Shown piece after piece: positions 7,786-16,690 of a DNA stretch of 55,404 nt (position 1 is the first letter of the stretch; the number at the start of each line of letters is the position of its first letter). The position numbers were made by a program, and so were the translations under genes. The notes under the pieces are model-generated. The model saw only the letters and a list, made by a program, of their open reading frames with translations. It was not told the DNA's origin and searched no databases. This DNA is from Saprospiraceae bacterium (GTDB lineage: Bacteria; Bacteroidota; Bacteroidia; Chitinophagales; Saprospiraceae): positions 1-55,404 of the forward strand of contig JAHDES010000040.1 in the NCBI GenBank assembly GCA_020628645.1, read 5' to 3'.

Positions 7786-10700
7786 TTAAAATCGTTTTCC
7801 ATACAAATTAAAAATAGGTACATCTACAGTTGCGGTAAGCATAAATCGCCACGCGCTTGTTTCAAAGGTGGTATTGTTTCTGGTGATGGTGCGCAGTTGA
7901 GGGCCATATTGCATACCCGCCCCAATGGAGAAAGGAGATTTGGGTAAGTTGTATAATAAATATCCACCAGGGGCAATGATATTCTGAAATTTCAAATCGG
8001 GTAAAGGATTATCGGCTTCTCCCAAACGGAAACTAGTAACTGCCCCAATATCTAAAATAGGAGCAAAAAGTGTATACGATCCCTTTTGATCCCTAGAAGT
8101 TTTCCAACTCATTGAAATTCCTACTGGTACAGTTAAACCAATACTATTGAAAAATTTATTTTCTACAGGAATGGCTTCATTGGTTAATCGTTCATGTCCC
8201 AAACCCAAACCAAAATAGGAATTTACAGAAATATTGAAGGGTTCTTCTCGCTTCAAACGAGAACTACCAGGAGGCAGAGCAACTAGTTCTAAAGCTCGAC
8301 GCACATCCTCCGCTTGCTGTGCCATCGCTACATCTGCAATGAAAGTACCATAAATGAGAATGCCATTGCGAATGCGTTCATTTTCATAACAATCATCCTT
8401 ACTTTTTCCTTTTTCTTCTTCGCAATGTGCAAGGGTACGTTCCGTAATGATTTTGTATAATTCAAGGATATTGTAAATGGCAAAATTAAATTGTTTATCT
8501 TGAATGTTTTCAAATAAACTAAGTGTATTAGAAGTGATTTTAGGGATAAATGCCAAAGAAGTATCTCGTTCTGCAAGTGATTCCACTAGTTCAGGATTTC
8601 GATCATTAATTAAAATGGGCGTTTCAATAATGGTATTAATCATATCGGCTGCCACTTCCACGAAAGGAAAGAAATCTTCAAATTTTAATCCAATTCGATT
8701 TAGTTTTTTGAATTTTATACTATCTCTATTCTGACGAATGTCTGCAAAATTATTAATCATTCCTGCGGTGAGTGTCGCTACGCCTCGACTAGAAAAATCA
8801 CCTGTTGGATAAAGCGTATTTAGTCGTTGATACAATAAGCCTAAGAAGGCATCGCGCTGAATATCATCGCGGATCATATCATTAAATTGTTTTTGAGTGA
8901 TCCAAGTTTTATCCTCCCCATGATTAGTTTGCAGCAAGAAAACAATATGTGCAGTAACTTCTAAAACCTTACTCAAGGTAGATGTATTGCGTCTTGCCTT
9001 TATGAGATCATTCGCATAAGTAGTATCCAACTGACTGAATTCGTCTTGTAAATCATAAGTTTGTTGAAGAAGATTTAAAATAATACTATCAGGTTCGACA
9101 ATAAGAATGGGTATATCTTCAGTTTGGGTCAATTTTTTGAGAAGTGGACTTTTGATTTGTTTGTTATCTTCAATTTCTTTTAAGCGATCAATGGCTGTAT
9201 TTTTAATGCGTTCTAGTAAAGAAAGACGTGTGTTTATGGTTTCTAAAAAAGAAGATTGAGAAACATTGGTCAACAAACTATCATTTAAACTCTCTGCTAG
9301 ATAGAGTAGGGCAACAGAATCGAAAACCATATTTTGCTGTCCCCAATTACTAGATGCTGTAAGCAATTCGTTTTGTAAATTTAGTCGTTCCTGTTCGATT
9401 AATTGAAGTTTCTTTTGTAAGCCTGAATTTGAATTTTGGGCAATAGAATCTTCTAAGGCTTGAATTTCTAAGAGTGTAGTTTGAAGGAGTTCATCCCATT
9501 CTAATAAAAGTTGCGCTTTATTGGGTTTGCCATTAATTCCATGAATCATATATCGAGATAGTTCTAAACCTGCTGCTTTTAGTTGACTAGGACTAGGCGG
9601 ATCATCAAAAATTCCTGGGTATTTATCAATGGAAGGTTCTTCAAGAATTTCCTTAAAATAAAGTTGACCATTTAGGTTGTTTGGAATGTGGCGGATGGTA
9701 TCCCAAGCATTAAACATTTCATCATTTATGGCATCTGCTTTTTCATGATAATTGAAATAAATATTATCATATTTATCTCGGACAGCTTCATCAGGTTCAA
9801 GCGCTTTCATTAAGAAAGTTACTTCTAAATCTGCTTGCTGATCTAATAGCTGATCCCTTGCTTTAATCAATCCATCATCTAATTGTGTAATCTCATCACA
9901 AAGATTGGTATAAAGATTATTGTTTTCGAGGGTATCAATTAATCGTAAATTAATAGATTTATCTAACTGATGAGTTCGTGCTTCTACTTTTCGATATAAA
10001 AACGGCAGAATTTCATCAATAGGAATTTCTCTATAAATCAAATCAATCATCGTATACAACAGAAGCATGTCATAGACTTCAGGTATATTTTGAATGGACT
10101 CATATTTGGGCAAGGTAAAAACGCGAGGCATATTAAAGGTCAAATGATGAATATCATTCGTAAAGGCTTCCCTCGCAGATAATAAAGCTGATTTATAGTT
10201 GGTAATATCAATTTGATTGAGAAAATGCTTGGATTCTGGAAAAAGAACATGCAATTCTGCAAAAGAAGTATCATTCAAACGATCCCGAAAACGATCCATA
10301 AACGTGATATTAAACTCTTCTTGTGCTCGTTTGGCAATAAAATCAGATAAACCAGCTACAAAGGTGCTTGTATTAAATTTTAAATCTGTAGATACAGCTG
10401 ATTTTGAAATGCCTTCTGAAATATCTACTAAATCATTGGTGGAACTGATGACAGGCTCTTCATATTTTTCTTGTACTGATCGAATGGATACAAATTGTTG
10501 CACATCGGTGATGCTATCGACATAGAGTGCTGCTCTAAATTTTTCATAATCTTTCGCTCGCTGATCAATTAAATTTTCAAAATAGTCTTCAAAATCAGCT
10601 TCAATTTCTTCGTCTGTATCATACGCCATAAATCTTCCTAAATAAGGATTGTTTAAATAAGCATCATAGGTCGAAAAATCTGTACGATGAGATATTTGTT

Positions 10701-11151
10701 CATGAGCATCTAAATAACTTTGTAAGATAGCTTTAGTAGTGACATAATTTTGTTTTGGTATCTTAGTAGAAAAAGTATCAATTTTGACCGAAATGAATTC
10801 ATTACTATTATTCAATTGAGCTTCTGTACCAGCAGAAGTATAAGTATGTACTAGTGTATCGTAATTTAATTGTATCGTATAAGAAGCATCAGGATCACGT
10901 ATAAAAAAATCACCTTGTTCATAGATTCGTATAGAATCAATTGGCGGCTCAAAACTAAAAAATGGTGTTTCTATTCCATTTTCTTCATAATACATACGTA
11001 TAGTGGTATCACTTTCAATGACAATTTGGACAAAATTATTTTCTATAGCATTGGCAAGTAGTATAGCATCATCATAAAGAGATTGAGCAGAAAGTTGTTG
11101 TGATAAGAAGAGAATAAAGAACGTAGGAATAAGGAGGATATGTTTAGTCAT
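7786..11151 (-). CDS. Large secreted protein with helical body and probable outer-membrane barrel C-terminus
   Basis: 1121 residues. A clear signal peptide (MTKHILLIPTFFILFLSQQLSAQ) is cleaved near residue 23. The first ~100 residues are beta-rich, then come ~800 residues of mostly helical, acidic sequence with coiled-coil stretches such as QKKLQLIEQERLNLQNELL. The final ~160 residues, from NISVNSYFGLGLGHE to FNLYGKRF, alternate polar and apolar residues with many Gly and aromatics and end in Phe, as in outer-membrane barrels. No named domain is recognised. It is plausibly an outer-membrane-anchored periplasmic protein. It heads a tight operon with the DinB-like gene. Confidence 0.8.
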   Translation of the reverse strand: MTKHILLIPTFFILFLSQQLSAQSLYDDAILLANAIENNFVQIVIESDTTIRMYYEENGIETPFFSFEPPIDSIRIYEQGDFFIRDPDASYTIQLNYDTLVHTYTSAGTEAQLNNSNEFISVKIDTFSTKIPKQNYVTTKAILQSYLDAHEQISHRTDFSTYDAYLNNPYLGRFMAYDTDEEIEADFEDYFENLIDQRAKDYEKFRAALYVDSITDVQQFVSIRSVQEKYEEPVISSTNDLVDISEGISKSAVSTDLKFNTSTFVAGLSDFIAKRAQEEFNITFMDRFRDRLNDTSFAELHVLFPESKHFLNQIDITNYKSALLSAREAFTNDIHHLTFNMPRVFTLPKYESIQNIPEVYDMLLLYTMIDLIYREIPIDEILPFLYRKVEARTHQLDKSINLRLIDTLENNNLYTNLCDEITQLDDGLIKARDQLLDQQADLEVTFLMKALEPDEAVRDKYDNIYFNYHEKADAINDEMFNAWDTIRHIPNNLNGQLYFKEILEEPSIDKYPGIFDDPPSPSQLKAAGLELSRYMIHGINGKPNKAQLLLEWDELLQTTLLEIQALEDSIAQNSNSGLQKKLQLIEQERLNLQNELLTASSNWGQQNMVFDSVALLYLAESLNDSLLTNVSQSSFLETINTRLSLLERIKNTAIDRLKEIEDNKQIKSPLLKKLTQTEDIPILIVEPDSIILNLLQQTYDLQDEFSQLDTTYANDLIKARRNTSTLSKVLEVTAHIVFLLQTNHGEDKTWITQKQFNDMIRDDIQRDAFLGLLYQRLNTLYPTGDFSSRGVATLTAGMINNFADIRQNRDSIKFKKLNRIGLKFEDFFPFVEVAADMINTIIETPILINDRNPELVESLAERDTSLAFIPKITSNTLSLFENIQDKQFNFAIYNILELYKIITERTLAHCEEEKGKSKDDCYENERIRNGILIYGTFIADVAMAQQAEDVRRALELVALPPGSSRLKREEPFNISVNSYFGLGLGHERLTNEAIPVENKFFNSIGLTVPVGISMSWKTSRDQKGSYTLFAPILDIGAVTSFRLGEADNPLPDLKFQNIIAPGGYLLYNLPKSPFSIGAGMQYGPQLRTITRNNTTFETSAWRFMLTATVDVPIFNLYGKRF

Positions 11152-11191
11152 AGTAAAAGTATTTTGGGGTTTTCTTTGGTTTTAAAATCTA

Positions 11192-11674
11192 TTATACATC
11201 ACCTTCTAAATCTGTATCAGAATCAGTTGGAGTGGTAGGAGTTTCAGGAGGCGTAGGTTCACCATCAACTAGATCGGTTGAAGTATTAGAAGAGTCATCT
11301 TCAGGAGTATCGTTTGAGCTTGGATTTGGTGGACTTGGAGAAGGGTTTGGTGCTTCTACTACTCGAATACCTGCATCCGTAAGCCGTGCATCTATGAAGG
11401 AGAGCATTGCCTTAATTTTATCTTCTAATAAGTTGGCAGCTAATTGACGTAAAGGTTTGACGAGTTGGCGATATTCATTTAATAAAATGGTAGAACTGAC
11501 ATTTCCGTCTTTGCGCAATAGTTTGATGTACTCCATTGCATCTTTTCCTAATTCATCGACAGGATCATGTAGTTTTTTTCGCAATTCATCAGTAATATCG
11601 TCATCACGTAGTCTTACATTTAATACTTTGAGGGAATTAAAAACGGCGATGATCATTTTTTGGTCTAAGTCCAT
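11192..11674 (-). CDS. Unknown protein with acidic Pro/Ser/Thr-rich tail
   Basis: 160 residues. Residues 1-105 are helical and amphipathic (LRKKLHDPVDELGKDAMEYIKLL), with no signal peptide or membrane span. Residues 106-160 are disordered, rich in Pro, Ser, Thr and Asp (PSPSPPNPSS, TPPETPTTPTDSD). No family is recognised. It lies 40 bp upstream of the large secreted protein and 41 bp downstream of the TPR gene, all on the minus strand, so the genes from 7316 to 12054 may form one operon. Confidence 0.7.
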   Translation of the reverse strand: MDLDQKMIIAVFNSLKVLNVRLRDDDITDELRKKLHDPVDELGKDAMEYIKLLRKDGNVSSTILLNEYRQLVKPLRQLAANLLEDKIKAMLSFIDARLTDAGIRVVEAPNPSPSPPNPSSNDTPEDDSSNTSTDLVDGEPTPPETPTTPTDSDTDLEGDV

Positions 11675-11715
11675 TTTGAACAGTTTTAGGGGTGATAAAG
11701 TTATCTCAAATATAC

Positions 11716-12054
11716 TTATTCTCCTTCAAAATCTTCATCATCTCCAAGATTTAATTTCGCACCAGCTAGTTCGCTAAAGGCATGTTGATCACCTTGTGAT
11801 TTAGCAATGCTCATTCCCTTTTTATAAGTAAAAAAAGCATCCTCAAACGCTTCTTTTTGTTCGTATAATTTCCCTAAATGGTAGTAAGTACCTACATAAT
11901 TAGGATCATTTTTAAGCAAAAGAAGATATTGGGCGAGTGCTTGATCAGTTTGATTTAATTTTTCGTATTCCTTTGCAATGGCAAAAAGAATGAAAGAATC
12001 ATTTGGACTATCTGCTAAAAAAGCTTGTAATTGCTGTAAGCGAGGGCTATTCAT
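11716..12054 (-). CDS. Small TPR protein
   Basis: 112 residues holding two to three tetratricopeptide motifs: FILFAIAKEYEKLNQTDQALAQY (about 21-43) and YVGTYYHLGKLYEQKEAFEDAFFTYKKGM (about 53-81), with a third partial helix pair at the end. It has no signal peptide and is presumably a cytoplasmic adaptor. It is the first gene of the minus-strand cluster and is divergent from etfB across a 287-bp gap. Confidence 0.85.
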   Translation of the reverse strand: MNSPRLQQLQAFLADSPNDSFILFAIAKEYEKLNQTDQALAQYLLLLKNDPNYVGTYYHLGKLYEQKEAFEDAFFTYKKGMSIAKSQGDQHAFSELAGAKLNLGDDEDFEGE

Positions 12055-12165
12055 ATAAATTAGAATGGATTGTAATCAATAAATTTTTGGTAGTTAAGTA
12101 TTTATCACTACCCTTTAAAGTTATTTCAAAAAAATGTAAAAATAGCGAATTTTCGCTAAAATGGG

Positions 12166-12196
12166 TTTCGCTCTATTCTTAAAATAATTATATTTG
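12166..12196 (+). promoter_or_regulatory. Probable promoter of etfB-etfA
   Basis: TTTCG (12166-12170), an 18-bp spacer and TATATTTG (12189-12196) fit the Bacteroidota sigma-A pattern TTG-N19-TAnnTTTG closely at -7 and roughly at -33. Transcription would start near 12203, leaving a leader of about 140 nt. The rest of the 12055-12341 gap is AT-rich, with a short palindrome TAGCGAATTTTCGCTA at 12143-12158. Confidence 0.5.
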
Positions 12197-12341
12197 CAGC
12201 GCAAAATAGATAGACCTTTAAGAGCAAGCAAAAAATATAGCATTTTTTCTGTTCAAACATAATCAAAATAATCACGTTTATAACAATATAGAGCAAGATT
12301 TAATATTCTTGGATACTTAAATAAAATCTAAATTAATACAG

Positions 12342-13082
12342 ATGAAACTTTTAGTTTGCGTAAGCAAAACACCAGAAACAACTGCTCGAATCGCATTTAC
12401 CAATGGCGATACTGAGTTTGATACCAATGGTGTACAATATATCATGAATCCTTATGATGAGTGGTACGCTTTAGTTCGTGCGTTAGAATTAAAAGAACAA
12501 GTTGGAGGTACAGTCACGATTATTAATGTGGGGCCTTCTTCCAATGATACCGTTATTCGTAAAGGATTAGCGATTGGAGCAGACAATGCAGTGCGCGTAG
12601 ATACAGAAGCAGGAAGTGCATTAAATGTAGCTAAACAAATTGCTGCACATGCCAAAGCAGAAAACTATGATGTGGTTTTCTTAGGAAAAGAATCCATTGA
12701 TTACAATGGTTCAGAAGTAGGGGCGATGATCGCTGAATTATTAGATATTCCTTTTATATCCTATGGTACAAAACTAGAAATGAATGGAAATGAAGCGACC
12801 ATTGAACGAGATATTGAAGGTGGAACAGAAGTAGTAGCAGTTAATACACCTTTTGTTGTCAGTGCTGCAAAAGGGATGGCGGAACAACGCATTCCAAATA
12901 TGCGAGGTATCATGATGGCAAAACGTAAACCTTTAACGGTAGCTGCGGCTGTTGATGCTGCTAACCATACCAATGTGGCTGCTTATGAATTACCTCCTGC
13001 AAAATCTGCCGTGAAAATGGTTGATCCAGAAGATATGACAGAATTAGTTCGTCTATTGCATGAGGAAGCAAAAGTCATTTAG
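12342..13082 (+). CDS. etfB: Electron transfer flavoprotein beta subunit
   Basis: 246 residues, full length. Begins MKLLVCVSKTPETTARI and shows the family's NPYDEWYALVRALELKE, GADNAVRVD, and the signature VFLGKESIDYNGSEVGAMIAEL followed by PFISYGT. With EtfA it forms the FAD/AMP heterodimer that takes electrons from acyl-CoA and other dehydrogenases and passes them to ETF:quinone oxidoreductase. etfA follows 94 bp later on the same strand and is presumably cotranscribed. The region upstream has a good -7 element. Confidence 0.97.
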   Translation: MKLLVCVSKTPETTARIAFTNGDTEFDTNGVQYIMNPYDEWYALVRALELKEQVGGTVTIINVGPSSNDTVIRKGLAIGADNAVRVDTEAGSALNVAKQIAAHAKAENYDVVFLGKESIDYNGSEVGAMIAELLDIPFISYGTKLEMNGNEATIERDIEGGTEVVAVNTPFVVSAAKGMAEQRIPNMRGIMMAKRKPLTVAAAVDAANHTNVAAYELPPAKSAVKMVDPEDMTELVRLLHEEAKVI

Positions 13083-13176
13083 TATCCGATATAAAAGGAC
13101 ACATTTTAAATCAAATTTTAATAACCAAGATGAAGATAATTGCATCTTTATCTTTCAACGATAAAATTAATAAATC

Positions 13177-14136
13177 ATGGTACTTGTATTTGCAGAAAGC
13201 CCAAAAGGACAAGTCAAAAAAGCTGCTTTCGAAGCAGTGACCTATGGTGCAAAAACAGCAGCTGCAATGGGCACTTCATGTGTAGCACTAACTCTTGGAG
13301 CAGTGGATAATGCAGCAGAATTAGGAAAATATGGCGCATCAAAAGTATACAATGTTGCAGATAGCAATCTTGGAAATTTTGATAGCCAAGTTTATACAGC
13401 AGTGATTGCAGATGCTGCCAAACAATTGGGGGCAGAAGTAGTTATTGTTAGTCATTCTTCTACTGGAAAATCTTTAGTAGGCCGTCTAGCGGCTCGTTTG
13501 GATGCAGGTTCTGTACCTGGGGCAAATGCAGTTCCTACAGTAGATGGTGGCTTTAAGGTGAAAAAAGGTGTTTTCTCAGGAAAAGCAATTGCGAATGTGG
13601 AAATTACTTCTGCGATGAAAGTTATTTCATTAATGGGGAATTCTATTCCTCCTGAGGCTACAGGAGCTGATGCCGCAGTAGAAGCACTTTCTGTGAGTGT
13701 ACCTGCGTCAAAAGTGACCGTAAAAGAAGTTAAACGAGTAGAAGGCACGGTACCTTTACCAGAAGCAGAATTAGTAGTTTCAGCAGGACGTGGAATGAAA
13801 GGCCCAGAAAACTGGGGAATAATTGATGCCCTTGCAAAAGAACTAGGTGCTACCACAGCTTGTTCTCGTCCAGTAGCAGATACGGGCTGGCGTCCTCACC
13901 ATGAACATGTTGGACAAACAGGTGTAGCGATTCGTCCTAATCTGTATATCGCAGCAGGAATTTCTGGAGCGATTCAGCATTTAGCTGGAGTGAATAGTTC
14001 TAAAGTAATTGTAGTGATTAATAAAGATCCAGAAGCCCCATTCTTCAAAGCAGCAGATTATGGTGTTTGTGCAGATTTATTCGATGTAGTACCTCGTTTA
14101 ACAGAAGCCATTAAAGCATATAAAAATGCCCAATAG
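13177..14136 (+). CDS. etfA: Electron transfer flavoprotein alpha subunit
   Basis: 319 residues, full length. The N-terminal domain is followed by the FAD-binding C-terminal domain with VSAGRGMKGPENW, GWRPHHEHVGQTG and the alpha-subunit signature YIAAGISGAIQHLAGV...VVINKDPEAPFFKAADYG. It carries FAD and docks with EtfB (upstream gene) to shuttle electrons from fatty-acid and amino-acid oxidation into the respiratory chain. A strong terminator follows 27 bp after the stop, closing the two-gene operon. Confidence 0.97.
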   Translation: MVLVFAESPKGQVKKAAFEAVTYGAKTAAAMGTSCVALTLGAVDNAAELGKYGASKVYNVADSNLGNFDSQVYTAVIADAAKQLGAEVVIVSHSSTGKSLVGRLAARLDAGSVPGANAVPTVDGGFKVKKGVFSGKAIANVEITSAMKVISLMGNSIPPEATGADAAVEALSVSVPASKVTVKEVKRVEGTVPLPEAELVVSAGRGMKGPENWGIIDALAKELGATTACSRPVADTGWRPHHEHVGQTGVAIRPNLYIAAGISGAIQHLAGVNSSKVIVVINKDPEAPFFKAADYGVCADLFDVVPRLTEAIKAYKNAQ

Positions 14137-14162
14137 TAAACAAGATTATTCTTAAAATATAC

Positions 14163-14199
14163 AAAGCAGATAGCCATTTGTGGTTTATCTGCTTTTGTA
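14163..14199 (+). terminator. Terminator of etfB-etfA
   Basis: The stem AAAGCAGATA/TATCTGCTTT (14163-14172 and 14186-14195) has a 13-nt loop and a TTTTGTATT tail. The rest of the gap to 14635 is AT-rich; it contains the TAnnTTTG-like box TACTTTTG at 14291-14298 without a clear -33 partner, and a palindrome near the next gene. Confidence 0.85.
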
Positions 14200-14587
14200 T
14201 TAATGGGATTAAGATAAAAGTTGCCTTAAAAAAACAGAACTTCTTCTTGTAAAAAACGTTTTCCTAAATAGTTTTTTATATTAAAATTATTACTTTTGCA
14301 TGCTAATGCATAAGCTCTTTTTTTGGACGCATTTTAAGTTGGTAAGAAAGCTGCTTTTATTTTGTTGAACATGATTTAAGTGACTGATAGTCAGGTTTTT
14401 ATAAATGAATTATAAATGTGGACTAATATTTGCACTTATCAACAACAGTATTTAATGGTGGATTGATTTTTAAATTTGCCATAGACCTTTTAGATTTAAA
14501 CGGATGAAACGAACGTAATATTTATTAATCATAAATTATAAAATAGAATTAAAAAATATTATGTGAGAGTGTAGCGGTTACAGATGT

Positions 14588-14628
14588 GCAGAAAATTTTC
14601 TGCTATTTCTATTGCTGCAGAAAATTTT
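14588..14628 (+). promoter_or_regulatory. Palindrome and direct repeat in the leader of the bifunctional nuclease gene
   Basis: GCAGAAAATTTTCTGC (14588-14603) is a perfect 16-bp palindrome, and its left part GCAGAAAATTTT recurs at 14617-14628, just before the start codon. The arrangement suits a repressor site or leader RNA structure; no regulator is known. Confidence 0.4.
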
Positions 14629-14635
14629 TAAACAG

Positions 14636-15247
14636 ATGAAAAAGATTGCACTTGATATTGTTGCCCTTTCCCACAGTGTTACCCAATCCCATAATTATGC
14701 GGTCGTTTTAGGGGAGCAAAGTGGATCTAGACGCTTACCCATTGTGATTGGTGGTTTTGAAGCACAAGCAATAGCTGTTGCAATGGAACAAATGACTCCA
14801 AATCGTCCTTTGACGCACGATCTATTTAAAAATGCTTTAGAAACGTTTGATGTAGAATTAAAAGAAATAGTTATTAACAATCTATTAGATGGGATATTCT
14901 ATGCACGTCTAATTTGTATGCGAGATGGTGAAATGGTAGAAATAGATTCCCGTACATCTGACGCTTTAGCTATGGCAGTACGTTTTGATTGCCCTATTTT
15001 TACCTATGAATTTATCTTAGATGCAGCAGGAGTTATTTTAGAAGAACCTGATGAAGAAGGCGAAGGAGAGACAAGAAAAGCATCTTCTGCGGTGGCTTCT
15101 TCTGGCGGAGGTACTTCTCAAAAAACATTATCTTCTTATTCTTCGGATGATTTAAATAAATTATTAGGCGAGGTTTTAGCTGATGAAGATTACGAACGTG
15201 CGGCTCAGATTCGAGATGAATTAAAACGTAGAAAAGAACAAGGGTAG
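14636..15247 (+). CDS. Bifunctional nuclease (DUF151) domain protein with C-terminal UVR motif
   Basis: 203 residues from the ATG at 14636; an upstream in-frame TTG exists but MKKIALDIVALSHS is the conserved start. The BFN/DUF151 domain (about 1-135) has RRLPIVIGGFEAQAIAVAME, RPLTHDLF and SRTSDALAMAVRFDCPIF. A Ser/Gly linker leads to a UVR-like motif at the end (LLGEVLADEDYERAAQIRDELKRR), as in UvrB/UvrC and ClpC partners. The domain pair is typical of Bacteroidota. Plant and mycobacterial homologues have RNase/DNase activity; the physiological role here is unsettled. A ferredoxin gene follows after 51 bp. Confidence 0.93.
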   Translation: MKKIALDIVALSHSVTQSHNYAVVLGEQSGSRRLPIVIGGFEAQAIAVAMEQMTPNRPLTHDLFKNALETFDVELKEIVINNLLDGIFYARLICMRDGEMVEIDSRTSDALAMAVRFDCPIFTYEFILDAAGVILEEPDEEGEGETRKASSAVASSGGGTSQKTLSSYSSDDLNKLLGEVLADEDYERAAQIRDELKRRKEQG

Positions 15248-15646
<399 letters not shown>

Positions 15647-15670
15647 TAAACAGAGATAAAAATCTTTTAA

Positions 15671-15708
15671 AAAAGGCATTGACTTAAAATTAGTCAATGC
15701 CTTTTTTT
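15671..15708 (+). terminator. Terminator after the ferredoxin gene
   Basis: A 14-bp perfect stem (AAAAGGCATTGACT with AGTCAATGCCTTTT, loop TAAAATT) ends in a run of T. Confidence 0.95.
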
Positions 15709-15851
15709 GTTGTTTTTTCAAAAAACTTGCATGATATTTTTGGATAATTTAAAATTTTAACATATTAAAAAAGATGAAAATATCATTCTGTTAAATGCAG
15801 GCAATCATAATTTTACAAAAAAATATTATACTAATACAAAATAGTTAGTAT

Positions 15852-15923
15852 ATGAAAAAAAACAAAATCCTTGCTTTTTCCATTTTTTTTTCAATAATTT
15901 TACGCAACGAAACAAACTTATAG
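15852..15923 (+). pseudogene. Possible decayed start of an exported-protein gene
   Basis: ATG opens a 23-codon frame encoding a signal-peptide-like MKKNKILAFSIFFSII that runs into a stop. A shifted frame just downstream (nt ~15900-15955) reads TYSQETLLKGFP, resembling the residues after a cleavage site, then stops. One frameshift would join the two. No further coding remnant is visible. It may equally be a chance ORF. Confidence 0.25.
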
Positions 15924-16334
15924 CCAAGAAACACTTCTAAAAGGCTTTCCATGAACCCCAAAGCCGATCTACTAAAACTCCAGTATTTTACACACACTTG
16001 TTGTGCATTCTAAGCGTGTAATGTCAACAAATTAAATTCCAATAATCACCAGTACGTGTATGTACTACATCCCCTACCGTTTACATATTTCAATATTTTG
16101 AGATAGTAGCCCTTACTATGCTATTATCCCATCTTAATCGCTAAGACCACGAACTTCATGCGTTCCTATCTCATTAATAGAAACGTGTCAAGTAGTGTAA
16201 CCATAAAAACGTTAAACTATTACTAAATAAAACTGAATTAGCTATTGATGTAATCCTCTTTTAAAATCTCTTTCAAAGATCAACAAGAATCATATCATTA
16301 ACAAGAAGTTTATGCACTTCATTGTACTGGGAGG

Positions 16335-16353
16335 TTTATGTCATTGACATAAA
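16335..16353. promoter_or_regulatory. 19-bp perfect palindrome upstream of the giant gene
   Basis: TTTATGTCA-T-TGACATAAA is a perfect inverted repeat with a 1-nt centre, followed by a third half-like copy, ATTTATGTAAAC. The form fits a dimeric DNA-binding protein. It lies about 340 bp before the giant gene start. Confidence 0.45.
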
Positions 16354-16413
16354 AATTTATGTAAACACGGATCGCCATGAGAAAAAAACACCTATTTACC
16401 ATCAAACAACTAT

Positions 16414-16576
16414 CGTTCGCCTTCGGTAAGCGAATACGCTATCTTTTTAGCCCCACTTATTCATTCACCTATCGAAGAAAAGACGCGGGTTCGCCCGGTC
16501 TTGGCGATTCGTATGATGGCTCGGCTGCCTACTCACAAACGAGTATGGCGGTCGACCATCCTATTATACGAATAGC
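16414..16576 (+). ncRNA. Candidate structured RNA element in the 5' region of the giant gene
   Basis: Three consecutive RNA-like hairpins. H1 (16414-16438): CGTTCGC pairs with GCGAA-TA-CG. H2 (16480-16502): AAGAC-G-CGGG-TTCG-CCCG-GTCTT, a 9-bp stem with one bulge and a UUCG tetraloop. H3 (16504-16576): outer stem ATTCGTAT/ATACGAAT, then GATGG/CCATC, GCC/GGC and TACTC-acaaac-GAGTA. The segment is clearly GC-richer than the flanks. The layout fits a folded leader or small RNA, not a protein gene. No known RNA family is recognised. Confidence 0.5.
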
Positions 16577-16690
16577 AGGTTATTTTATTATTCCTAACAC
16601 AAATTTTATTCAACTATACCATAATTCACCATTCTTTAGGTCAAAGGCCTTAAAAGGAATAGAAATTTATACATTAAAATCCCAAAATTT

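Larger units (their letters stand above)
15706..16690 (+). other. Gene-poor ~1-kb leader of the giant gene
   Basis: No convincing gene. It contains a possible -7 box TATTTTTG (15735-15742) with a loosely spaced upstream TTG; a 23-codon ORF beginning MKKNKILAFSIFFSII (15852-15923), like the start of a decayed exported protein; several small hairpins (for example ATAGTA-gccct-TACTAT near 16103); a 19-bp palindrome at 16335; and a run of strong stem-loops at 16414-16576. Transcript extent cannot be judged from sequence. Confidence 0.6.
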
